This document shows, one piece after another, positions 1-8,932 of a DNA stretch of 46,601 bases. The notes beneath the pieces were generated by a model that saw nothing but the letters and a program-made list of their open reading frames with translations, searched no databases and had not been told where the DNA came from. This stretch comes from Arthrobacter sp. efr-133-R2A-120. GTDB lineage: Bacteria; Actinomycetota; Actinomycetes; Actinomycetales; Micrococcaceae. Each line of letters opens with the position of its first letter. The stretch's first letter is position 1. Location: positions 1-46,601 of the forward strand of contig NZ_JARVRF010000040.1 in the NCBI RefSeq assembly GCF_030209835.1. Direction: 5' to 3'. The translations under genes and the position numbers were made by a program.

Positions 1-7
1 CCACGCC

Positions 8-23
8 GCCAGGGTTCCCTGGC
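8..23. terminator. Hairpin downstream of lpqB
   Basis: A perfect inverted repeat, GCCAGGG-TT-CCCTGGC, lies 33 bp past the lpqB stop codon. It is followed by the mirror-like sequence CGAGCGAAGCGAG. It may end the mtrA-mtrB-lpqB transcript, or it may be part of a dispersed repeat. There is no T-tract, and the window edge hides what follows. Confidence 0.35.
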
Positions 24-55
24 CGAGCGAAGCGAGGTTAGGGAGGCGGTGGGGA

Positions 56-1792
56 CTAGCCCGGGAAGGAAGGATCTACCGGACCCTTGAGTTGCAGTTC
101 CCAGCCGTTGCCCACTCGTTGGAACACGCCTGCCCCTGACTGTCCGAAGATCTGCTCCGGTCCGTTGCCTGCGCTGATAGTCGTCAGGTTCGGCCATGCC
201 GGTAGCAGCTGCGGCTGGCTCGACGTCAAGGACAACAGTTCGGGAACCACGTTCTCGGTTGACGAGGCTTTCATCACCGCGACCGTCGTGGAATTGACCC
301 AAACCCCTTGATCAACCGGAGCGGAGGCGAACAAGGTGAGGGGTGAAGTCAGATCCTTGGGGGTCCCGTCAGGATTGCGGACAATACCGGTCACCTGCAC
401 CGATGACTTGCCGTTCATCTCGGAGATGACCAATGCGCGCGTCCCTTCGCGGGATATCCGGAAGTCCCTCACCACGCGCCCTGCCAGCCATGGCGGCGCC
501 ATCGTCACCGTGGGGACGGGCTGGCCCTGGGGAACGTTGGACGGTTTGAACGCCACCACCTCGGTGGCACCGTTGGCTCCCGGGCCTGCCGTCCAGACCC
601 AGTCCTGCGGGCTGAAGGAGGGATGGCTCAGGGTGCTCCTGGTTGTCAGTTGACGGGCGGGTTGGCCCGGAATCATCGAATACAGGACGGTTCCGGCACC
701 GTTGAGGAAGGCCACGGCCTGGGATGTCGGGGACTCTGCGGGAGCGCTCGGATTCAGCCCGGCCACCGGCTGCATGTCCGGGAGGGCCGAGACCCTGTTG
801 TTCTCGTAGCGCACGAGTTCGTCATTGCTGATGGCGATTTGGCGCGCAGGAGCATTCTTCTCAAGCACTGGCGGCAGGACCGAACCGTTGTCCTCCACCC
901 GGACAAGGTCCTGGTCAGCCCGCAACTGAACGTTCACCACGTCCGGCTGGCTACGGAAGGTCAAGGTTAGTTGGTTTTGCATGCGCTGCCGGTCCTCGGC
1001 AGAGGCATCCACGAGTTCCTTCGCGGAAAGGTCCACCTGGGCTGCGCCCGACACAACCGGCACGGACTCCCGGGCCAGTTTCATGCCGGAAGGAAAAGCA
1101 CTGACCACCGCGCCCTGGAGGTAGGGCGCGGGACCGTCAAGCAAGGCGCTGGTCATCGCCTTGACAGTGTTCTTCTTGATGAACCACCGGACGTCCGGAA
1201 CCGCATACATAAACGTAGGGTCGTAGAAATAGATGGGCTGGGCCGCGTAGATGACTTTGAACGTCTCTTCCGGGATCGCGGTGCCGTCCGGGACCGCTGA
1301 GATCCGCCATTCGCCGTCGACCTGTTCCAGGGTCACCGGAATTGTTTCGGTTGTTCCTTCCGGGAACTGCGTCGCGACGCCGTCGGCGTCAACCGAGTAA
1401 GCGAGGTCCAACTGGTACTTGAACTCGTTTTCCACACCGGTCTTGACGACTGTCGTCTTGCGGAAAACGAGCGTGCGCTTGTCCGACTTCCAGCTCACGG
1501 ACAGCGCCTGCGTGAGGTATTGCCGGGCCACCGCGTAGTCGCCTTCGTAACCGCTGCCTGCACCATAGAAGTCTTCGATGATGGACTCGGGAGTGGCTCC
1601 GGGGTGTGGCGGCGGAGGGAAGAAGACGGGAGCGTTCGGGTTGCCCGCGCTCTCGTCCTTGCTCTTCCCCACGGGACCGGACCTCGGGATCTGCGCGCAG
1701 GAACTAAGGACCACCATGAGGACAGCAAGAACGGCAATCACGGCCTTTAACACGTACGGGCGCCGGGAAAGGTAAAGGCGTTGGGAACTCAA
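56..1792 (-). CDS. lpqB: LpqB family lipoprotein (MtrAB accessory protein)
   Basis: This 578-residue secreted lipoprotein is the third gene of the mtrA-mtrB-lpqB operon. In mycobacteria LpqB binds the extracytoplasmic part of the MtrB kinase and tunes MtrA phosphorylation. The N-terminus has a basic stretch, a hydrophobic helix (about residues 15-30) and a lipobox LSSC with the lipidated cysteine at residue 32. The middle matches a GerMN-type domain and the C-terminal half reads as a beta-propeller-like LpqB domain. The start is TTG at 1792, preceded by AGGGGGGA, and it overlaps the mtrB stop by 4 bp (TTGA), so translation is probably coupled. Length and gene order are typical of the family. 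Confidence 0.93.
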   Translation of the reverse strand: MSSQRLYLSRRPYVLKAVIAVLAVLMVVLSSCAQIPRSGPVGKSKDESAGNPNAPVFFPPPPHPGATPESIIEDFYGAGSGYEGDYAVARQYLTQALSVSWKSDKRTLVFRKTTVVKTGVENEFKYQLDLAYSVDADGVATQFPEGTTETIPVTLEQVDGEWRISAVPDGTAIPEETFKVIYAAQPIYFYDPTFMYAVPDVRWFIKKNTVKAMTSALLDGPAPYLQGAVVSAFPSGMKLARESVPVVSGAAQVDLSAKELVDASAEDRQRMQNQLTLTFRSQPDVVNVQLRADQDLVRVEDNGSVLPPVLEKNAPARQIAISNDELVRYENNRVSALPDMQPVAGLNPSAPAESPTSQAVAFLNGAGTVLYSMIPGQPARQLTTRSTLSHPSFSPQDWVWTAGPGANGATEVVAFKPSNVPQGQPVPTVTMAPPWLAGRVVRDFRISREGTRALVISEMNGKSSVQVTGIVRNPDGTPKDLTSPLTLFASAPVDQGVWVNSTTVAVMKASSTENVVPELLSLTSSQPQLLPAWPNLTTISAGNGPEQIFGQSGAGVFQRVGNGWELQLKGPVDPSFPG

Positions 1793-3792
1793 GGTGCCGT
1801 CCCCCCTTGGGGTTTGTCGGCGTCGTCGTTTCCGGCTGAAGGCAGTACGGGAGGCAGTACGGGGGGCAGTACAGGCGGCAGTGACGGAGCCTCCTCCGGC
1901 TTCGGATCCGCCGCGGAAGCGCGCTCCTGGGGCGGGTCGCCCGCATCCAGAACGAGCATCTGGCGCTCAGGGGCGGCGCCCGGCAAATGGATGTCTGCGG
2001 GTTCAAGCTGCAACGGTGATTTCACGATGGTGCCTCCCTTCTTGAGGGGCAGCGTCAGCCGGAAGTTCGAACCGGATCCCTTGCGCCCCCAAGCCTGCAG
2101 CCAACCGTTGTGGAGCTTGGTGTCCTCCGCAGCGATGGAAAGTCCCAGTCCGCTGCCACCCGTCGTCCGGGCTCGCGCGGGATCGGCGCGCCAGAAACGA
2201 TCGAAGACCCGCGCGGCTTCTGCCGGGCTCATCCCTATGCCGAAGTCACGCACGGAGATGGCGACAGCGTCGTGATTGGCCGCAACGGAAACGTGGACGG
2301 GCTTCCCCTCGCCGTGTTCGACGGCGTTGAGCAGCAGGTTCCGCAGGATGCGGTCGATCCGGCGGGCGTCCATCTCCACGATGATCCGCTTGTGGCGCGA
2401 GGTAAGGCGCACTTCGGAGCCGTACTCCGCGGCAACAGGCGAGGCGCCGTCGATGACATGCGAGACGACCTGGAAGATGTCCGTCGGCTCGGAGTCCAAC
2501 ACCGCGGCTCCGGCGTCGAAGCGTGAAATCTCCAGCAGGTCCGAGAGCAAGGACTGGAAGCGCTCCACCTGGTTGTAGAGCAGTTCCGCGGAGCGCTTGT
2601 TGATGGGGTCGAAGTCGTCGCGGGCATCGAACAGCACTTCCGCCGCCATCCGGACGGTGGTGAGCGGTGTCCGCAGTTCATGGGACACATCGGAGACAAA
2701 CCGTTGCTGCATCTGGGACAACGTGGCCAGCTGCGTAATCTGTTCCTGCAGGCTCGCGGCCATATGGTTGAAGGAGGCGCCCAGCCTGGCCACCTCGTCT
2801 TCGCCCTTGACCACCATCCGTTCCTGCAACTGGCCCGCGGCCAGCTTCTCGGAGACGACCGCGGCGTGGCTTACGGGACTCACGACGTTCCTGGTCACGT
2901 ACCAGGCAATCCCGCCGATCATCAGGATGAGTGCGGCGCCGCCCGCCCACAGCACGTTCTGGATTTCGTCCAGGGTTTGTTGGGCGGTATCCAGGTCATA
3001 GAGGAGATAGAGCTCGTAGACCGTGCCGTTGAACGTGACCTTGTTGCCGACGGCGATGCCGGGGTGGTCCTGGTTGCCGACAGGGAACTCAGTGGAAGCC
3101 CAGTACTGGTCCTTGCCCGATTCCTGCACCGACTTGCGAAGTGCCGGAGGAATGACGCGGACAGTCAATTGATCCGAGGCCCGCGATTCCACCCACCGGT
3201 TGCGCGGCTTGGTTTGTTCGGGCATCGCTTCGAACACGTATCGCCGCTGGATGACCGAGCCGTTGCCCTCCACTGCCTTGAGGGTGTCGTAGACGAGGGT
3301 GATGACGCTTGATTGGTCGTTGGCCTGTGAGCCGTCGAAGGTGTCCTGGACTTGCTTGACGTAGTAACGGCTCTCGGATTCGGCCTGCTTCAAACGCTCC
3401 TGGAACAGGTTGTTCGCTATTTGGTTCGAGAGGTACGCACCGACCACCGCAAATGACACCATCGACAGTACGATCGTCACCGCGACGGTCCTGAATTCGA
3501 GCGAGCGGCGCCAACGGCGCAGCAGCGCGCGCCACAAATACCGGATTCCCGGCCGGATGTGGCGAAGTCCGGTCACTACAAGGCGGGAGACACGCAGTGC
3601 CAGAATCAGGGCGCGGCGTGTCCAAATGCGGGTGCGCTCCAGGATCCACGGGAGGTTCAGTGCCCGGGCATCCGTGTGTTCCGGGACAGGATGTCCTGAA
3701 GCGGGATGTTTGACCTTGGCCGCCGGGGCCTCTTGGTCAGTGCCGGGCTCGCCGGTGGAAGACTCAGGCGCCTGCTTTATATCCGACACCAC
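1789..3792 (-). CDS. mtrB: Sensor histidine kinase MtrB
   Basis: This is the membrane histidine kinase partner of MtrA, controlling cell-wall and division genes in actinobacteria. A basic cytosolic N-terminus (1-100) is followed by TM1 (about 102-125), an extracytoplasmic sensor (126-275), TM2 (about 279-300), HAMP (300-352), HisKA with SHELRTP (phospho-acceptor His371), and HATPase_c with N box NLLLNAVEHG, G1 DFGIGM, FDRFWR and G2 GGSGLGLS. The tail past residue 600 is acidic and proline-rich with a PPVL repeat. The assigned start is GTG at 3792, which overlaps the end of mtrA by 29 bp. No clear Shine-Dalgarno is visible, so a slightly later start cannot be excluded. Confidence 0.95.
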   Translation of the reverse strand: MVSDIKQAPESSTGEPGTDQEAPAAKVKHPASGHPVPEHTDARALNLPWILERTRIWTRRALILALRVSRLVVTGLRHIRPGIRYLWRALLRRWRRSLEFRTVAVTIVLSMVSFAVVGAYLSNQIANNLFQERLKQAESESRYYVKQVQDTFDGSQANDQSSVITLVYDTLKAVEGNGSVIQRRYVFEAMPEQTKPRNRWVESRASDQLTVRVIPPALRKSVQESGKDQYWASTEFPVGNQDHPGIAVGNKVTFNGTVYELYLLYDLDTAQQTLDEIQNVLWAGGAALILMIGGIAWYVTRNVVSPVSHAAVVSEKLAAGQLQERMVVKGEDEVARLGASFNHMAASLQEQITQLATLSQMQQRFVSDVSHELRTPLTTVRMAAEVLFDARDDFDPINKRSAELLYNQVERFQSLLSDLLEISRFDAGAAVLDSEPTDIFQVVSHVIDGASPVAAEYGSEVRLTSRHKRIIVEMDARRIDRILRNLLLNAVEHGEGKPVHVSVAANHDAVAISVRDFGIGMSPAEAARVFDRFWRADPARARTTGGSGLGLSIAAEDTKLHNGWLQAWGRKGSGSNFRLTLPLKKGGTIVKSPLQLEPADIHLPGAAPERQMLVLDAGDPPQERASAADPKPEEAPSLPPVLPPVLPPVLPSAGNDDADKPQGGTAP
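1841..1882 (-). repeat. PPVL-coding tandem repeat at the mtrB 3' end
   Basis: About three copies of a 12-bp unit (core GGCAGTACGG on the + strand) encode PPVL-PPVL-PPVL near the C-terminus of MtrB, outside the kinase domains. Copy number could vary in frame between strains without affecting catalysis. Confidence 0.6.
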
Positions 3793-4438
3793 GAACCGTC
3801 AATACAACTTCGGGAGCTTCCGGGTCACGCTCAATCTTGGACCGGAGGCGCTGGACATGGACATTGACCAGCCGGGTGTCGGCAGCGTGGCGATAGCCCC
3901 ATACCTGCTCTAGGAGCAGTTCACGGGTGAAGACCTGCCAGGGCTTGCGCGCCAGCGCGACCAAGAGATCGAATTCCAGCGGCGTCAGCGAAATCCGCTC
4001 TCCGCCGCGTGTCACCAAGTGGCCCGCGACGTCGATGGTGACGTCGGCAATCCGCAGGGTCTCGGGCGCCTTCTGGTCTCCGGGACGCAGCCGGGCGCGG
4101 ACCCGGGCCACGAGTTCGGCCGGCTTGAAAGGCTTGGGCACGTAGTCATCGGCACCGGATTCAAGGCCGCGGACGACGTCGGAGGTGTCCGATTTGGCGG
4201 TGAGCATGACGATGGGAACGTCCGACTCCCCGCGGATCTGGCGGCACACTTCGATGCCATCCGATCCGGGCAGCATGAGGTCAAGCAGTACCAGATCTGG
4301 CTTTGAGGAACGGAAGACCTCCAGTGCTTGCCCGCCGTCCGCGCAAAAAACCGGGTCGAAGCCGTCGTTCCGCAGCACGATGCCGATCATTTCGGCCAGC
4401 GCTTCGTCGTCGTCTACTACCAGGATGCGTGCCTTCAT
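3764..4438 (-). CDS. mtrA: Response regulator MtrA
   Basis: This OmpR/PhoB-family regulator has 224 residues, close to the 228 of M. tuberculosis MtrA. The receiver domain (1-118) has the acidic pocket D9-D10-D11, phospho-acceptor Asp53 in LLDLMLPGSDG, Thr80 and Lys102 in VPKPF. The C-terminal winged helix ends in VRGVGYKAGA, the usual OmpR hairpin. The reading frame runs open to 4816, but the extra residues are low-complexity antisense to the next gene, and the family start MKARILVVDDD is the ATG at 4438. An AT-rich stretch (GATAAGGGAATATATAAC on the coding strand) lies immediately upstream and may hold the promoter. It is the first gene of mtrA-mtrB-lpqB. Confidence 0.97.
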   Translation of the reverse strand: MKARILVVDDDEALAEMIGIVLRNDGFDPVFCADGGQALEVFRSSKPDLVLLDLMLPGSDGIEVCRQIRGESDVPIVMLTAKSDTSDVVRGLESGADDYVPKPFKPAELVARVRARLRPGDQKAPETLRIADVTIDVAGHLVTRGGERISLTPLEFDLLVALARKPWQVFTRELLLEQVWGYRHAADTRLVNVHVQRLRSKIERDPEAPEVVLTVRGVGYKAGA

Positions 4439-4614
4439 AGTTATATATTCCCTTATCACCAGGCCTTTGTCCCGTTGAGCCAGATCACGGCATGGCGCGC
4501 TGCAGCCAGCAGGCGATTGGGCTATGAGGCGCGACGGCGGAACTATAGGCTGGGCGAACGGCCCCTTTCGGGGTCCCGTGCATTGCTGCGGACGCATCTT
4601 TTGGGGAGGAAAAA

Positions 4615-5949
4615 GTGTCACAGCCAGATCCGGGGAACCGGCCCGAACAGGGACCGCAGCCACCGTGGGGCGCCCAGCCACCGTGGGGCGCGCCGCAGCC
4701 AGGCGCCCAGCCACCGTGGGGCGCGCCGCAGCCAGGCGCCCAGCCACCGTGGGGCGCCCAGCCACAGCCCGGCGCCCAGCCACAGTGGGGCTCCCAGCCG
4801 CAATGGGGCGTGCCACAGTATCCGGGGCAAGCGTGGGGCGCGCCGATCGATCCGCGTTGGCCGGGCGGCGGTCCGCCGCCCTATGGCCAGCCCCGCTATG
4901 TGGCTCCCCCGAAACCCGGAATCGTGCCCCTCCGGCCGCTCTTCTTCGGTGAGATCATGGACGGCGCCTTCCAGACCATCCGCCGGAACGCCAAAACCAT
5001 GTTCGGCTCCGCCCTTATTGTCCAGGCGGTCACCGGTGCATTGAGCACGGTGGCCGCGCTGGGCATGCTCGGGATGGTCCGACCTCCCGTAGGAGGATTC
5101 ACGAGCCAAGACGACGCGATGCGCTATCTTGGCCCGATCATGAGCGCCACTGCCGGGATTCTGGGAATTTCCTTGCTCGCCATGGTGCTCGCCGCCATCC
5201 TTCAGGGCGTCATGGCCATCCCCGTCGCCCGGTCGGCGCTGAACCGGCCCACCGGTTTCAAGCAAATGTGGTCCCTGGCCCGCTCCCGTATCTGGCCCCT
5301 GGTAGGCCTTGCCTTCCTCTTGCTTGCCGGATCGTTGGTGTTCTTCCTGGTCCTGTTCGTGCTGGCCGCCCTCATCCTGACCGGCTCGGGACCGGCCGGG
5401 GCGCTTTTGCTTCTCCCGTTGGGATTCGGTGCGATCGTCGTTTATGTCTGGATCTACACCAAGCTGATGGTGGCCCCCGCCGCGATCACTGTAGAAGAAC
5501 TCGGCGTCTTCGCCGGTCTCGGGCGCTCGTGGGCGCTGACCACCGGGAACTGGTGGCGGATCTTCGGAATCACGCTACTGGTGGCCTTCATGGTGGGTAT
5601 CATCGGGTCGGTCATCCAGATTCCCCTGAGCATGGCGTCCGGTGGAGTAACCTCTGTATTCGCACCCCATGCCGGCGCCTCGCAGGTGACCACCACGGCG
5701 ATTGTCCTGCTTGTGGTTTCGCAGGTCGTAGCGGTCCTCATAAGTGCAGTCGGCTTCGCTTTCCAGACCTCCGTGGCAGCCTTGATCTACATGGACCTGA
5801 GGATGCGGCGGGACGGCCTGGACGTGGAGCTCCTCCGACTTCTGGAGTCTGGAGAAGATCCCGACGGCGTTCCGGGCCGGCGCCGGGCACCTCAAGCCGG
5901 TCCGCGTCCATGGCCGCCAAACCCCGCTCAGGGTTTCCCCACAGGATGA
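4615..5949 (+). CDS. Proline-rich multi-pass membrane protein (GDPD membrane-domain family)
   Basis: This 444-residue protein has an N-terminal Pro/Gly/Gln/Trp-rich cytosolic segment (1-95, PPWGAPQPGAQ repeats) followed by about six hydrophobic helices. The membrane part begins RPLFFGEIMDGAFQTIRRN, typical of the domain found next to glycerophosphodiester phosphodiesterases, but there is no catalytic GDPD domain. The function is unknown. The start is GTG at 4615 with a strong GGGGAGGA just upstream. It is divergent from mtrA and opens a six-gene operon whose first four junctions overlap by 4 bp, so it probably works with the DUF4129/DUF4350/MoxR/DUF58 products at the envelope. A CCCCTTTCGGGG hairpin lies in its leader. 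Confidence 0.85.
   Translation: MSQPDPGNRPEQGPQPPWGAQPPWGAPQPGAQPPWGAPQPGAQPPWGAQPQPGAQPQWGSQPQWGVPQYPGQAWGAPIDPRWPGGGPPPYGQPRYVAPPKPGIVPLRPLFFGEIMDGAFQTIRRNAKTMFGSALIVQAVTGALSTVAALGMLGMVRPPVGGFTSQDDAMRYLGPIMSATAGILGISLLAMVLAAILQGVMAIPVARSALNRPTGFKQMWSLARSRIWPLVGLAFLLLAGSLVFFLVLFVLAALILTGSGPAGALLLLPLGFGAIVVYVWIYTKLMVAPAAITVEELGVFAGLGRSWALTTGNWWRIFGITLLVAFMVGIIGSVIQIPLSMASGGVTSVFAPHAGASQVTTTAIVLLVVSQVVAVLISAVGFAFQTSVAALIYMDLRMRRDGLDVELLRLLESGEDPDGVPGRRRAPQAGPRPWPPNPAQGFPTG
4656..4810 (+). repeat. Tandem repeats coding the proline-rich N-terminus
   Basis: Two identical 33-bp units (4675-4707 and 4708-4740) plus degenerate partial copies encode PPWGAPQPGAQ-type repeats. The unit is a multiple of three, so slippage would change segment length without breaking the frame. 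Confidence 0.75.
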
Positions 5950-6632
5950 TTGCGGCATCCGCGCCCTTCGCGCTTCCTTTCGCCGCCTCCAAGCCTCCCG
6001 TTGATCCGGACCGCGGAGAAGCCCAACGGTGGGCGGTTGAGGAACTGTCCAAACCGCAGTACGCATCTGCCAAACCCAATTGGATCGATCAGATGTGGAA
6101 CCAGTTCATCGACTGGCTCCGATCTTTGAATGGCAATTCCATCAGCGGGCCAAATATCGGCATGCCGTTGATCGCCGCCTTGGCCGTAGTCCTCATCGTG
6201 GTTGCCGTGATTGTGGTCAGGCCGAGGCTCAACGCCCGAAAGAAGACGTCAGCAGAGGTTTTCGACGGCGAGGCAACAGTTGATGCCGATGCCTTCCGCG
6301 CCCGGGCATCTGCTGCGGCAAGCCGCGAGGACTGGCAAACGGCCGTCGTCGAACAGTTCCGCGCTGTGGTTCGCTCTGCGGAGGACCGGGCAGTCATCGA
6401 TATCCAGGTTGGCCGGACAGCGGACGAGGCGGCTGCTCAATTGGGGCGCGCGTTCGGGGCAGCCAGTTCGCGCCTTGAGGAAGCGGCGCGGATTTTCGAT
6501 GGCGTGAAATACGGGAAGGCAAGCGCCACCGCGTCCGATCACGCCGCGGTGCTGGCATTGGACACCGGGTTATCGGCCATGAAACCTGATTTCGCCGGGC
6601 ACTCCGCCAACGGTTTCGCGGTGCCGCGATGA
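5946..6632 (+). CDS. DUF4129 domain-containing membrane protein
   Basis: This 228-residue protein has a short N-terminal region, one transmembrane helix (about residues 78-98, MPLIAALAVVLIVVAVIVV), and a C-terminal cytosolic DUF4129 domain rich in Ala and Arg (AVVEQFRAVVRSAEDR ... GRTADEAAAQLG). The ATG at 5946 overlaps the previous stop by 4 bp (ATGA). The frame is open back to 5268, but that part is a shadow of the upstream gene. DUF4129 proteins often sit beside MoxR ATPases and DUF58 proteins, as here. A role in chaperoning or processing envelope proteins is an inference. Confidence 0.87.
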   Translation: MIAASAPFALPFAASKPPVDPDRGEAQRWAVEELSKPQYASAKPNWIDQMWNQFIDWLRSLNGNSISGPNIGMPLIAALAVVLIVVAVIVVRPRLNARKKTSAEVFDGEATVDADAFRARASAAASREDWQTAVVEQFRAVVRSAEDRAVIDIQVGRTADEAAAQLGRAFGAASSRLEEAARIFDGVKYGKASATASDHAAVLALDTGLSAMKPDFAGHSANGFAVPR

Positions 6633-7798
6633 CTGCGGACACTCAAACACTCCGGTGGTCGGCGCAGTTTCGGGGCTGGATGCGCCGCCAAATGGCCTGG
6701 CTCATCATCGGAGCCATCGTCGCGGCACTGGGCATTGCCACCCTGGCCCAATCCCCCGCAAACGCGGACAAGGAACCCCTCTCTCCCAGCAATCCCGCAC
6801 CGGATGGTGCCATGGCCACGGCCGAAATCCTCCGGCGGCACGGCGTCGCGGTCACGGAATCCGATTCGTTCGCGGCGACAGCCTCCATGCTCGCTGGGAA
6901 ACCACGCGCCACCGTCTTCCTGTATGACCGCAATGGCTATCTCGGCCCCACCCAGTTGCACAGCTTGCTGCAATCGGCTGCCCGCGTGGTGGTCGTGGCC
7001 CCCGGCCTCCGAACCCTTACCGGACTGGGCAGCGAGATCCATAACGCGGGGGTGGTTCCCGACAGCACTTCAACGTTGGGAGCGGGGTGCGTTCAGGCTG
7101 ATCCACTCGCCGCAGGGGATGTCTCCGGCAAGGGTGGATTCCTTTACAAGGGCGCCGAGGTGACCTGCTACAGGCCGAGTAGCAACGACGGCGGCATGTA
7201 CGCGGCGAGCGCGGACGGTCGCTTGGTGGTTCTCGGCAGCACAGCCCTGCTCAGCAACGATCTGCTGCAGGAAGAGGGCAATGCCGCCTTGGCCCTCCGA
7301 ACTCTCGGGCCGACTCCGGATCTCGTCTGGTATCTTCCGGGCCTCGGAGACGTACCAAGCGACGGCAGACCGCCCACGCTGAATGAATTGGCGCCACCGT
7401 GGGTTGGCTTCCTGGGATTGTGGTTGGCGGTGGTCGCGTTGCTGGCTGTGCTGTGGCGCGGCAGGCGGCTTGGTCCGCTCGTATTCGAGCCGCTGCCGGT
7501 GGTGGTCAAGGCCGTGGAGACCGCCGAAGGCCGCGCCCGCCTCTACCAGGATTCCCGCGCCGTCGGCCAGGCGGCCGATAATCTGCGGTCCGGAACTTTG
7601 ACCAGGCTTGCCAAGCACTTCCGGCTCGGCCCCGAGGCCGGCGCAGATGCCGTACTCGATGCCGTGGCCCGAAAGGTCGACCGGCCGGCACAGGAGCTGC
7701 GTATGCTCCTGCTGGAGCACCGGCCACGCACCGAATCAGAACTCGTCCAATGGGCACAAAGCATCGAAACACTCGAGCAGGAGGCAATAGCCCAATGA
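6629..7798 (+). CDS. DUF4350 domain-containing membrane protein
   Basis: This 389-residue protein has a first TM helix at about 23-43 (MAWLIIGAIVAALGIATLAQ), an extracytoplasmic DUF4350 domain (about 45-230, with LLQSAARVVVVAPG resembling a glutamine-amidotransferase-like fold), a second TM at about 257-277 (PPWVGFLGLWLAVVALLAVLW), and a helical cytosolic tail. The ATG at 6629 overlaps the DUF4129 stop by 4 bp. It is a standard member of the MoxR-DUF58-DUF4129-DUF4350 neighbourhood of actinobacteria. The biochemical function is not established. Confidence 0.88.
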   Translation: MTADTQTLRWSAQFRGWMRRQMAWLIIGAIVAALGIATLAQSPANADKEPLSPSNPAPDGAMATAEILRRHGVAVTESDSFAATASMLAGKPRATVFLYDRNGYLGPTQLHSLLQSAARVVVVAPGLRTLTGLGSEIHNAGVVPDSTSTLGAGCVQADPLAAGDVSGKGGFLYKGAEVTCYRPSSNDGGMYAASADGRLVVLGSTALLSNDLLQEEGNAALALRTLGPTPDLVWYLPGLGDVPSDGRPPTLNELAPPWVGFLGLWLAVVALLAVLWRGRRLGPLVFEPLPVVVKAVETAEGRARLYQDSRAVGQAADNLRSGTLTRLAKHFRLGPEAGADAVLDAVARKVDRPAQELRMLLLEHRPRTESELVQWAQSIETLEQEAIAQ

Positions 7799-8883
7799 GT
7801 AATCAAGCACAGAGCAATCAAGCACAGAGCAATCAGGCACAGAGCAATCAAGCAGACGGTTTCACCGACGGCGCCTATGGCTACCCGGGAGGTCCGGCGT
7901 CGCAGGAGCCGGCGGTGCAGGCAGCCACCCGGTCCGATCCTGCCCGCAAAGCCCTGCTGGACGTCCGTCACGAAGTCGGCAAGGCCGTCGTCGGGCAGGA
8001 TGCAACGGTGACTGGCATGCTCATCGCGCTGCTCTGCGGAGGCCACGTGCTGCTTGAGGGCGTTCCGGGCGTTGCCAAGACACTGCTGGTGCGGGCCTTG
8101 TCCACGGCGCTGAGCCTGGATACGAAGCGTGTCCAGTTCACTCCGGACCTCATGCCGGGTGACGTCACCGGATCGCTCGTCTACGACTCGCACACCTCGG
8201 AATTCACCTTCCGGGAAGGGCCGGTGTTCACCAACATCATGCTGGCGGACGAAATCAACCGAACGCCGCCCAAGACCCAGGCTTCGCTGCTGGAGGCAAT
8301 GGAGGAGCGCCAGGTATCCGTTGACGGACTCTCCCGGCCCCTGCCGTCGCCGTTCATTGTCGCCGCCACGCAGAACCCCGTCGAGTACGAGGGCACGTAT
8401 CCCCTGCCGGAGGCCCAGCTGGACCGTTTCCTCCTCAAGCTCTCCATGCCGCTGCCCGGACGTGCCGAAGAGATCGAAGTGGTCCGCAGGCATTCGGAAG
8501 GTTTTGATCCGCGCAACTTGCTGGCCGCGGGAGTCAGGCCCGTGGCGGGCGTCGCCGAACTCCAAAATGCCCGCGACGCGGTGGCCGGAGTGACAGTGGC
8601 CCCCGAGATCCTCGGCTACATTGTGGACGTCGTGCGGGCGACCCGGGCGGCGCCGTCGTTCCAGTTGGGAGTCTCCCCACGCGGCGCCACAGCGCTGCTG
8701 AACACCTCGCGTGCCTGGGCCTGGTTGTCCGGACGCAACTTCGTCACCCCCGACGACGTCAAAGCGCTCTCCCTGCCATGTTTGAGGCACCGTGTGGGGC
8801 TTCGTCCCGAAGCCCAAATGGACGGTGTGAGCGTAGACGATGTCCTCGGCAGCATCCTGGCTTCTGTTCCCGTGCCGCGCTGA
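7795..8883 (+). CDS. MoxR family AAA+ ATPase
   Basis: This 362-residue cytosolic ATPase has Walker A GVPGVAKT, Walker B LADEINR followed by PPKTQASLLEAMEE, and a sensor segment ATQNPVEYEGTYPLPEAQLDRF, all diagnostic of MoxR. MoxR proteins act as chaperone-like remodelers, usually with a VWA or DUF58 partner, which here is the next gene. The ATG at 7795 overlaps the DUF4350 stop by 4 bp and follows an AGGAGG. The frame opens earlier (7750), but the coupled ATG fits best. The N-terminal 20 residues are a SNQAQ repeat that precedes the conserved domain and is not part of the family core. Confidence 0.95.
   Translation: MSNQAQSNQAQSNQAQSNQADGFTDGAYGYPGGPASQEPAVQAATRSDPARKALLDVRHEVGKAVVGQDATVTGMLIALLCGGHVLLEGVPGVAKTLLVRALSTALSLDTKRVQFTPDLMPGDVTGSLVYDSHTSEFTFREGPVFTNIMLADEINRTPPKTQASLLEAMEERQVSVDGLSRPLPSPFIVAATQNPVEYEGTYPLPEAQLDRFLLKLSMPLPGRAEEIEVVRRHSEGFDPRNLLAAGVRPVAGVAELQNARDAVAGVTVAPEILGYIVDVVRATRAAPSFQLGVSPRGATALLNTSRAWAWLSGRNFVTPDDVKALSLPCLRHRVGLRPEAQMDGVSVDDVLGSILASVPVPR
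7798..7855 (+). repeat. 15-bp tandem repeat in the moxR 5' end
   Basis: Nearly four copies of a 15-bp unit (7798-7812, 7813-7827, 7828-7842, 7843-7855; core AGCAATCAAGCACAG) start one base past the moxR ATG and encode SNQAQ repeats. Copies 2-4 differ at only one position. Confidence 0.85.
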
Positions 8884-8932
8884 TTGGCCGTGCCCCATGA
8901 CTGTCCCGTCCACGACCATCCAGGGGTGCTGA

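Noticed and set aside
4439..4816. N-terminal extension of MtrA
   Set aside because: It overlaps the divergent gene and encodes VAGRPT-type repeats that mirror the proline-rich repeats; MtrA starts at MKARIL.
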